From: Ypsolopha sequella
Lineage: Eukaryota > Arthropoda > Insecta > Lepidoptera > Ypsolophidae
NCBI GenBank assembly: GCA_934047225.1
Contig: OW203990.1
Coordinates: forward strand, 28,437,045 to 28,501,044
DNA: 64,000 nt
Direction of reading: 5' to 3'
This document shows, one piece after another, positions 54,791 through 64,000 of this stretch (its first letter is position 1; each line of letters opens with the position of its first letter). Made by a program: the position numbers and the translations under genes. Below the pieces are notes generated by a model that saw only the letters and a list, made by a program, of their open reading frames with translations, was not told the origin of the DNA and searched no databases.

Positions 54791-57700
54791 TGGTGGGCTA
54801 TGGGTTCAGCCCACAGTGACACAAAAGCTCAAATCTTAGTGTCTTCGTATTTGTAATCAGAAAAAACAATAGGCGGTTGATTCGTTGAAGCAAGTTACTT
54901 TTGATTATTAGTCATTAAAATAAAAAGAAGGGACAGCTGTTCTTTGCGTCCACTGTAAGGATGCTAAGGTTCCTTCTGTACGTCTCCTCAGTTTAACTTT
55001 ATTAAGCCTTCTTAGAATATCTACCTCACTCAATTAGAATGCAACCGTGTATTTAAGATAGCATTGAAAGAGATATCTTATAAAAGGTTGACCATTGACG
55101 TTTTTTTGTGTCCATTCATTGAAGTGGCCATAAAATTGGATTTATTGCATCCACGCGACTCTTTAAGTCCTTACAAAAGTGGTCAGGGACCATTTACGGT
55201 GACAAATGTTTTGTCACTGCTGTTTTTCTTTAGCAATTTGGAATCTAAAACCTTTGGCTAAGGATAGTTTTTATACGTCTCTTACAGTGTTTAAATCCTT
55301 TTGGTTATGCTTTTTGGAAGAAATTAACACGTTATGTGTAAAGTTTATTGTGTAATTGGACAATAATTTACTTTCGCTTCGTCAAGCCGATGTTTTTACT
55401 AGAAAAAAGATTGACTTCTTAATGGGCGTTTAATAGATTTGAGCTTTTAGGTTTATAACAAAGAAGCTCTAATTAATGTATTTTATTAATATGCTATTGG
55501 CAGGCGATGACTGACATGATAACTGATAAGTGATAACTGATAACTTATCAGTCTGTCCGGAACTTATCAAAATTTACGGCAGTCGGTAACGGACGAATGA
55601 CTGATATAATTACGTAAAGCTACCTGTATTCCCATACCTATACAATACATGTATCCAGAAACATCATAGACCCTCTACCTTTTTATATGCTAAAATTCCC
55701 GTGTTGCTTCTTTTTCATTTCCCAAAAAATTTAAATTTTTACGAAACGGTCCCTTACCACCTCATAACACGGGTACAGAACCCTAAAAATATAATAAAAA
55801 TATATTTATATAATTTTATATTATATAAATATAAAAATAACAACCATATATATATACATGCCATAGCAACATTAAGGCGACAAAAAACTTGCCGCTAAAA
55901 TGGTAGCGCCTGCAAACAATTCGCGGCTCTAGCTGAATATGGGAACTTTATTTTTCCTGTAATCTTTACGTAATCAACTAAATAACCTGTTATGATTTTT
56001 TTTTATTTGTCGAACTTTTTGTTTCGTAGATATGGGACATAATAACGTTCAAAATGCAACCTTTTCGAGATTTTTGTATAGGGTTGCATTGGTTTCGATT
56101 TTTATTTTATTATTTGCCGTGATGGAGGCTATAATAACACGTATTATAATAATACGTAATAATAGTAATATAATAATAGTAATATAATAATACGTATCTG
56201 CACCGTAGCAGATGGAAATTTGCAGTCTCTGCCTACCCCTCTGGGAGGCAGGCGTAAGTATATGTATGTATGTATTCCTCAGGAAATAGTTCCATTAGTT
56301 AGTCATGCCTTCATGACATTACTTAAATTTGCTCCAAACATTTTAGGCGTCTTCTAAGGTTTGTGAAAACGGCCGTAATCTTGTAACTGTATCAGAAAAT
56401 GTGACAATATCTCAACACAAACTAAATCATTAGGCCTAAGGGGCTCTACGTTTTTAATGTCTCCTATAAAAGCGGAACCAAAGCTTTCGCCAAATTTTAT
56501 GGCTTATTAAAACAAATTACCGCTGTAGATTAGTAAACAAAAAAAAATAGAAATTTATTAGTTTCCTAAACAATAAAATTAGTGATATCACCTCATCTAA
56601 ATGGATGTAGTTAAATTGTGACTGCCGCTCGCTACTGATGAGTCGTTAAGATATTTTTGTATCGCGAAGTCGGTAAGAATTTTGTCGCCAATTTGTTTTC
56701 AATAAAATTGTCCAATTTACTTAACATTATCTACAATGCAGTTACTGATTACACTTCTTTATTTGTCACTGAACTTCAGTTTAGTATTTTTTGTTATTTC
56801 CATCACACGTTTGCAAAAAGCAAAATGGACGTTTGTTGGTATCATAGATGGTACGAGTAGGTATTAATTTTTAGTGCCGCCTTTGGTAAACTCTGGGCGG
56901 AAAATGCTAGTTTTAACAGTATCATTTACCTTTTTTCTGCATCTGCTAAGGCCAACACGACATATTCCTCCATTCTTACCTCAAAAACGATCAGAAAACT
57001 TTCTGAATGAACTTGTTAAAATTTCATGTCTCGACTAAAATGTGTCCATTTTTAGTTTGAAGTTTCTAAAATTTGACAGTTAGATGGTCACTCCGAATTG
57101 CAAAATTGTGTTTTGGTCTTAATTTAATTCAAACTAACTAAAATTAGTTTGCTCCTGTCAAAATAGGTTAGGTTGTGTTTTTCCGAATAGCAAAAGTAAT
57201 TTTACACATCTTAACCTAATTTTAGTTAAGTTAAGTCGTATTTGTGCACATTCGAATCGATACCATTGTTTGTTTATAGATACCCAGTTACATTTGTGTG
57301 TATTCAAATATTTTATGTACTTATGGTATAGCACTTCGATATCTTAAGGTGGTAACAGAGGAGGCCTTTTCATACAAACTTTCTGAGTAATATATATGAG
57401 GACGCAATAAATTCATGAATTTAATTGGGAATATAAACAATGTACATTTAATATATTTTTCGCAAACTTATTCAAATTGTATAATTATTGCTTAGATACT
57501 CGAATATCAGGTTTTCAAAAATGAACTCATTTCGTCTGATTTGCGTCGGTGTGCGGCTCACGAACACGGCACTTACAAACACAAACACAGCAGTCTTGTG
57601 TAAACATGAGTGCATTCTCAAATATAAAGCAACATGATTCCATCTTTGAATGTAATTTTTAATCAAACTTAAATAAGACAATAAGTTGTAATGAGAAAAT

Positions 57701-57959
57701 AATTGTTGACCAATACCTAAATAAAGCAAAATGAATGTTTTTCATTCATTTTTATTAGATTTTATTCATATACTTGTATTAATTCCCGAAAAATATTATA
57801 TTTTTGAACGATTCTTCATCGTAAGCCGTCTGTCAAACAAATGTCGATTGTCGATTTCATATTTTCATTGATGATAATCATACATTCTTTGTAGTTTGGA
57901 AGTTATTTTGTTATTAGGATAACTAAATCCACATCCACAATAAATTTAATCCATTTTGT
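54791..57959. other. Non-coding stretch with one family F fragment
   Basis: 56225-56280 (CTCTGCCTACCCCTCTGGGA, GGCAGGCGTAAGTATATG) is family F. 55520-55550 has a short cluster of TGATAACTGATAA. TA-rich simple sequence at 55800-55860 and AATAAT/TAATACG units at 56150-56200. No gene. Confidence 0.4.
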
Positions 57960-57965
57960 CTCATT

Positions 57966-58190
57966 TTCGCATATTATTTATACAAACACACATATACTCA
58001 CGCCTGTCTCCCAGAGGAGTAGGCAGAGGCTACAGATTTCCATCTGCTACGATCCAGACAAACCTCTTTCGCCTCTTCCACATCCATCAATCTACTCATA
58101 CAAGCTCTTCCCTTTGGTCCCAACGAGTCACACCGAAACCAGTCACAGTGTAACTCGTTGGGAAAAAAAATGTCCCAACCAGTCACACTG
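57966..58190 (+). repeat. Extra copy of the palindrome's inner segment
   Basis: Almost identical to 59508-59740: CGCATATTATTTATACAAAC, family F motif, GGTCCCAACGAGTCACACCG, GTCCCAACCAGTCACACTG. It lies outside the left arm of the 3-kb palindrome. Confidence 0.75.
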
Positions 58191-58418
58191 TTATTCGAGC
58201 GAGATTAGCTGGTAGCTCAATGAATCATCTCCCGCGGCGATGTGCCGGAGCAGCGAATAGACCAACCCGGGGGTGAGGTAGACCCCACTGCTCCATATCA
58301 CCTGATCTAATTGGTGTGTGGTACAAACTGCATAAGCGGAACGGTTTCTTTCAAATTGTAAGGGGCTGGCCCAAGTACATATATAGTGGCGAGTGTGAAG
58401 CACGCCACACCATATCTC

Positions 58419-58669
58419 CTGTTGGGGTGCGATGGGGTTGAAAACGTGTAAATATCAATATGGGTGTCGTTTTTATGGTTTTTTGGGACGTTAATTATGA
58501 AAATGGCATCGATTTTGAAATTTAATATAGTGGACACGAAAATTCTTGAAAGTATGTGTGCCAGAGCAAATCGGCTGTAACAGACGGACAGACAGACAGA
58601 CACACAAGTGATCCTATTACGGTTCCATTTTTTCCTTTTGAGGTCTATCTATATATCCACAATCTATCC

Positions 58670-58707
<38 letters not shown>

Positions 58708-61425
58708 AACTATATCTATATCCCAGCAAAATATCTTTGGAACGGAAGGTGGTATATCCCTAGGGGTTGGACCACGGGGTGCCAAAGAAAGATTTTTTTT
58801 TAATGTCAAAACTTTGACGGCCTGTATCTCCCATGTTGATGGGTGTCTTAGAAAAGGCCTCGACGAGATCTACCTGCCGAAAGTGTCAAAACTTTACAGG
58901 CCTGTATCTCCCACACAGCTGATGCTAGACCCATGTTCATGGTACTCTAAGAAAAGGGTTTGGTGAGACCTAGATAAGGGTAAAAAAAAGTCGAAAAAAA
59001 AAATTGCCAAAATTTTGATCGGCCATATCTCCCGAACGGCTAATTGTAGGGAGTTCGGGTTTCAACTAAAGTGATTGGTCAAGCTGGGGCTACATAACCA
59101 AAAAAAAAATTGAATTTGACAGGTTTTGACAGTTTTTTGACAGATCCAAAAAAAAGTATTCCGATTTGCATGCAACTCGGTATCAAGGGGCATTCGGGGT
59201 CGCCAATTACGCTGCCGTATTCAAATTTGATATTTTTTGACAACCGATATGGATTTTGACTCTTTTTCGAAAAAACTTTGATCGGTGAGTCTCCGTGTTT
59301 GGCACTCTGGCGATGCCGAAGGCCGAGCGAAGTTCGGCCTCGCGGGCGCGTTCTCCGTCCGAACATGCGAGTTTTACGGCCAAGCACTACACTTTGACTT
59401 ACAGAGGGAGTGAGAGCACTTATAATGTTTGTTTCTGAAAAAAAAAAAAAATTGTTTCCTGTAGGCCACGCGGGCGAAGCCGCGGGCAGAAGCTGGTTTA
59501 CTTATATATTCGCATATTATTTATACAAACACACATATATACTCACGCCTGTCTCCCAGAGGGGTAGGCAGAGGCTACAGATTTCCATCTGCTACGATCC
59601 AGACAAACCTCTTTCGCCTCTTCCACATCCATCAATCTAGTCATACAAGCTCTTCCCTTTGGTCCCAACGAGTCACACCGAAACCAGTCACAGTGTAACT
59701 CTTTGGAACAAAAAATAATAAAATGTCCCAACCAGTCACACTGTAATCGATGGCACAACTTTTTATTTTTAACATATTTTAGTCCCAACGAGTTACACTC
59801 TTGTTTTGGGGGTGTGACTCGTCGGGACGAAAAATTAAAAGTTGTGCCATCGAGTAACAGTGTGACTGGTTGGGACATTTTATTATTTTTTGTCCCAACG
59901 AGTTACACTGTGACTGTTTTCGGTGTGACTCGTTGGGACCACAGGGAAGAAAGAAAAAAGTTGTCAACCTGTAACAGATTTTAGTCCCAACGAGTTACAC
60001 TCTTGTTTTGGGGGTGTGACTCGTTGGGACATAAAATAAAAAGTTGTGCCATCGAGTAACAGTGTGACTGGTTGGGACATTTTATTATTTTTTGTCCCAA
60101 TGAGTTACGCTGTGACTGGTTTTGGTGTGACTCGTTGGGACCAAAAGGAAGAGCTTGTATGACTAGATTGATGGATGTGGAAGAGGCGCAAGAGGTTTGT
60201 CTGGATCGTAGCAGATGGAAATCTGTAGCCTCTGCCTACCCCTCTGGGAGACAGGCGTGAGTACCTATATACATATGTGTGTTTGTATAAATAATATGCG
60301 AATATATAAGTAAACCAGCTTCTGCCCGCTGCTTCGCCCGCGTGGCCTGGGCCAGGATTTTTTTTTTTTTTTCAAAAACAAACATTATATGTGCTCTCAC
60401 TCCCTCTGTAAGTCAAGGTGTAGTGCTTGGCCGTAAAACTCGCATGTTCGGACGAAGAACGCGCCCTCGAGGCCGAACTTGGCTCGGCCTTCGGCATCGC
60501 CAGAGTGCCAAACACGGTGACTCACCGATCAAAGTTTTTCCGAAAAACAGTCAAAATCCATATCGGTTGTCAAAAAATGTCAAATTTGAATACGGCTGCG
60601 TAATTGGCGACCCCGAATGCCCCTTGATACCGAGTTTCATGCAAGTATGAATACTTTTTTGGATCTGTCAAAAAACTGTCAAAACCTGTCAAATTCAAAA
60701 ATTTTTTCGGTCATGTAGCCCCAGCTTGACCGATCACTTTAGTTGAAACCCGAACTCCCTACAATTAGCCGTTCGGGACATATGGCCGATCAAAATTTTG
60801 GCATTTCTTTTCGACTTTTTTTTACCGTCATCTAGATCTCACCAAGCCTTTTTCTTAGAGTACCATGAACTGGGTCTAGCATCAGCTGTTTGGGAAATAC
60901 AGGCCTTTAAAGTTTTGACACTTTCGGCAGGTAGATCTCATCGAGACCTTTTCTAAGACACCCATCAACATGGGTCTAGCTCCAGCCGGTCGGGAGATAC
61001 AGGCCGTCAAAGATTTGATATTAAAAAAAAATCTTTCTTTGGCACCCCGTGGTCCAACCTCTAGGGATGTACCACCTTCCGTTCCAAAGATATTTTGCTG
61101 GGATATAGATAAATAGATATATAGATAGATAGATAGATAGATAGACAGATAGATAGATAGATAGATAGATAGATTGTGGATATATAGATAGACCTCAAAA
61201 GGAAAAAATGGAACCCTAATAGGATCACTTGTGTGACTGTCTCTCTGTCCGTCTGTTACAGCCGATTTGCTCTGGCACTGGCACACATAATTTCAAGAAT
61301 TTTCATGTCCACTATATTAAATTTTAAAATCGATGCCATTTTCACAATTAACGTCCCAAAAAACCATAAAAACGACACCCATATTGATATTTACACATTT
61401 CAACCTCATCGCATCCCAACAGGGG
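58419..61425. repeat. Large imperfect palindrome (about 3 kb)
   Basis: Left arm about 58419-59780 is an inverted copy of about 60030-61425. Paired landmarks: GTTGGGGTGCGATGGGG 58421 with 61404-61420; the (TATC)n run near 58670 with (GATA)n near 61150; CGCATATTAT 59511 with 60291-60300; GCTACGATCC 59591 with 60204-60213. The 250-bp spacer holds extra copies of GTCCCAACGAGTTACAC units; 59782-59942 is a direct repeat of 59983-60142. Arms differ at many positions, so they are not a simple assembly duplication. ORFs on the two arms are mirror shadows, not genes. Confidence 0.85.
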
Positions 61426-61732
61426 ATGATGGTATTTCACGTCCACCACGTTGGATTTAGAAATCGTTGTTGTTTTCGTAATCAGCGACCCGATAAACCA
61501 TACAAACGATTTTCAGACATTGTCACCCCATTTCCCCCTCTTAGGGGTTGAATTCTGAAAACCTTTCTTAGTGGATGCCTACACTATATAAGGTATCTAT
61601 ATGCAAAATTTCAAGTCTCTAGGACCAGCAGTTTTGCTGTGCGTTGATATATCAGTCAGTCAGTCAGGACTTTGAATTTTATATATGCAAATGAGACAAA
61701 ATTGACAATTATTTTATTGATATGGTTAACTA
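61426..61732 (+). repeat. Repeat tail beyond the palindrome
   Basis: CAAGTCTCTAGGACCAGCAG, TTGCTGTGCGTTGATATATC, then CAGTCAGTCAGTCAGGACTT is a phrase I recall as a common insect retroelement tail. No second copy in the window. Confidence 0.4.
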
Positions 61733-61998
61733 TACAAGGTGAATTTGTGAACATCGTCCAAATTCATATTTGAGCCTTGGTAAGTGATCAGTATCAGGAA
61801 CCAATAACGATTTTTGTAAAATTCATAAAATGAAATTTCGACTCCCCATAGTGATTCACCCACGACTGCGAGTGAATTACTATGGGAAGTCGAAATTTCA
61901 TTATACAAAATTCACAATTATTGTTATCAATTTATGATGCTGATCACTTACCAAGCTTCCAGTATGAATTTGGACGATGATCAAAAAGTCACCTTGTA
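61733..61998. repeat. Palindromic MITE (family C), full length
   Basis: 266 bp, TACAAGGTGAATTTGTGAAC to ATCAAAAAGTCACCTTGTA, TA-flanked. Closest in sequence to the deleted copy at 15969. Confidence 0.85.
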
Positions 61999-63101
61999 TA
62001 GAAAAAGGTTGTTATATTAGCTAACCCATCGCATAAAGAAAGCATATTATCTTTTCCCTCTGTCAGTATTGTTCAACATTCAAATCAGTATTTTTATAAA
62101 AAGATATTTTTACGATCGACTTGCGACTGAATCTATCATAATCATGGATGAATGAAATGAAACCTGCATACTAGGTAACTAAGTACATGTCCAAGACAAA
62201 TGACGAAAACTTTATTACCTTACAACAGAGGCGATTATTGGTTGGCCCTTTTGTCCTTGGACGCGTAGTAATTGTAAAAAAAGCGCGCGACGCAGCGCAG
62301 CTGATCTAAAATTTTTTTCACGAAAGAAGTTCTGCGGATTAAGGCATTTTCGTATTTATTCATTGCAAATACGGTCTTAGACAGGAAACTTCTTTCGTGA
62401 AAATAATAATACACGAGACATGACGTGTTGACAAATACGCACACAGTTACAAGGAAGTATTGCACACTCAAGCATTTACAGAGATTTTGTAATGTATGTC
62501 GTGTTGAAAGGGGTAATAGAACTTTTGCATATCTTTACATGTTCTGTTTTAATACAAGTCTCGGCAAATGGAGCGAATCCATTAAAATTTTGGTATAGGA
62601 TGAGTTATTTACATTTATGTACACTTTGCTTCAGTAGCGCCATCTAGTTCAACAATTTCAGATTGGTTTCCTTCAATATTTATTTAAACTATCTGTGTAT
62701 TTAATTTTTTTTATTTTGATAATACGGTAGTAACAAGAATTTTGTTGTCTAGGTCCAACGCAAATAATGCAAAATAACTGCAAAATATATATATTTTGCG
62801 AGTCCTCTAAATAAAAATCTAAATCCAGGCCAGATATAAACCAACCCAATTCAAGTGAGCTAGTCAAGAGACAAAGTCAAATTTCCTCAGGTGCAGTAGT
62901 AGGCAAGGTAAGGGATGAGTCGGCGAGGTCAAAGGGGCTGGCTTGCGGCTGTGGGGTGCGCGTGCGCCGACGAGCGCGTGCCATCTGGTGTCACACCCTT
63001 CTGTCTTTCAACTTCTGAAAATGTACGGTTTTCCTCTATCGGTTAGAGCCAGTAGACTCTTTTTCCGGATGTAACTGCTATCTTTAACTCAAACCATATA
63101 T
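61999..63101. other. Non-coding; one hairpin and a GC-rich patch
   Basis: 62315-62331 (TTTTCACGAAAGAAGTT) pairs perfectly with 62387-62403 around a 55-base loop. 62890-63000 is GC-rich (GTGGGGTGCGCGTGCGCCGA) with GGCAAG|GTAAGG resembling a splice donor at about 62907. No coding exon could be supported. Confidence 0.4.
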
Positions 63102-63285
63102 TTGACTGATCATACTGAACAATTTTCCCTTAGAAACATACCCTCAGAATTTATATTTTAATTTCACTTGCTAAAATTTACAGTAGGTTGTTTAAGTTAA
63201 TATGGAAAGGGTTTTATTTTTTTTATTTGCTCCGGTGTGTTTTTCTGTAAAAGTAGTTCAGTATGTTCAGTGAATTATATTTAAA
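63102..63285. repeat. MITE (family L)
   Basis: TTGACTGATCATACTGAACA at the left and AGTTCAGTATGTTCAGTGAA at the right form inverted ends. The left-end phrase recurs at 12135 and 43800. Confidence 0.5.
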
Positions 63286-63591
63286 CACGATATTTAAATA
63301 AGGTTTAACAAGTCTAAAATTTCGTAGACTTCCGTGTTAGCCTAAAGTGTTTCTTGCAAACTATTTTAAGTTTGTCTTGGTATCAGAGAGCTTATTATTA
63401 CTAAATGACATTTAATTTGTGACAGAAATTTAAAAATAGTATATTGTGTCATTATTGGGATACTAGTGCTTGTTTATGAAACGAACGAAGTAAATTTCAT
63501 AATAGAGTGCAAGAGTGTCTAAATATCTAAATATGTCCAAATGCTCGTTGACCATCAGAAATATCGTCTTCGCGTAACTTTATTTATAATA

Positions 63592-63950
63592 TTTTCAATG
63601 CAAGTGCTCGTAAAGGCCCACTTTATATGCATCAAAACCGAACAGAAAGTTGATTATTTTGCCCTAGGGCTTTATTATTATTACTATTTTTTTATTTATT
63701 TGCAACGGTTGGCTAGCCTGCAGCCTTTTCTCTGTACCATAAATGTTATACTTTTTTTTCCACTGTTTAACGGCTCTGGATACCTACAGTCCTTTTGAGC
63801 CAATTATAATTTAAAGTTCACAAGATTATATTTGTTTAATTTCCTCACACTATGCATTGAAAAATGTAGTATGATACACGGGCGTAAGAGCAATAAATTA
63901 CTCGAATTACAATAAATAATTTATTCCTTTGCGCCCTTGTAGCATAAATT
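63592..63950 (+). repeat. Family B repeat, copy 3, palindrome deleted
   Basis: TTTTCAATGCAAGTGCTCGT to TTTGCGCCCTTGTAGCATAA, co-linear with 44271-44655. The internal ACACTCGC/GCTCGTGT palindrome is missing and replaced by CTCGAATTACAATAAATAAT. Confidence 0.7.
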
Positions 63951-64000
63951 ACTATTTCAAGTAACAATTTTACGAAAAATGAGAAATAAACACTCGTTCA

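Noticed and set aside
58556..60650. Several 60-136 codon ORFs on both strands
   Set aside because: Mirror images from the two arms of the palindrome; translations include simple-repeat IYLS runs from TATC.
58419..61425. Palindrome as a pure assembly artefact
   Set aside because: The arms differ at many positions and in spacing, which a missed-adapter chimera would not show; long reads are still the decisive test.

Overview
The window looks like a repeat-rich, AT-rich stretch of an insect nuclear genome, most likely a moth or butterfly (Lepidoptera). This is an inference from a 5'-truncated CR1-like LINE, many short foldback MITEs, tRNA-derived SINE fragments and RTE-like tails, together with GT-AG introns and the lack of bacterial-style gene packing. 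I found no convincing host protein-coding gene. Nearly all recognisable coding capacity belongs to mobile elements.

The centrepiece is a complete Polinton/Maverick element of the adintovirus-like type at 19438-36164 (16,727 bp). It has 243-bp terminal inverted repeats (one mismatch seen) and a perfect 6-bp target-site duplication, TAAGTC. Left to right on the + strand it encodes: a packaging ATPase; a conserved 323-aa protein of unknown role; a 119-aa coiled-coil, possibly fibre-like protein; a chromodomain integrase; a parvovirus-type phospholipase A2 virion protein; an adenain-like cysteine protease; a penton-like minor capsid protein; a 48-aa basic protein; a hexon-like major capsid protein; and a 164-aa unknown protein. 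Neighbouring + strand ORFs mostly abut or overlap by a few bases. Converging from the right on the - strand are two spliced small genes flanking a full-length protein-primed family B DNA polymerase (1171 aa). The ORFs are uninterrupted. The one irregularity is the protease, which has no ATG before its conserved N-terminus. Together the genes cover replication (POLB), integration (INT), packaging (ATPase), capsid building (MCP, mCP), maturation (protease) and probably membrane penetration (PLA2). The right 3.3 kb is non-coding apart from a 159-bp tandem repeat next to the right terminal repeat.

Left flank (1-19437): MITE and SINE debris; a CR1-like LINE (9670-11520); a 6 x 50-bp tandem repeat (12383-12682); and a 44 x 48-bp minisatellite (16561-18672) that is open in one - strand frame for 713 codons. 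The Polinton sits in non-coding sequence bracketed by RTE-like repeat fragments.

Right flank (36171-64000): a dense mosaic of repeats. It includes three copies of an RTE-like tail family, a 1.23-kb foldback transposon with a second repeat nested in it, three TA-flanked palindromic MITEs (one of them in the left flank), and a 3-kb near-palindrome at 58.4-61.4 kb. A weak candidate host promoter with a first exon lies near 45.09 kb.
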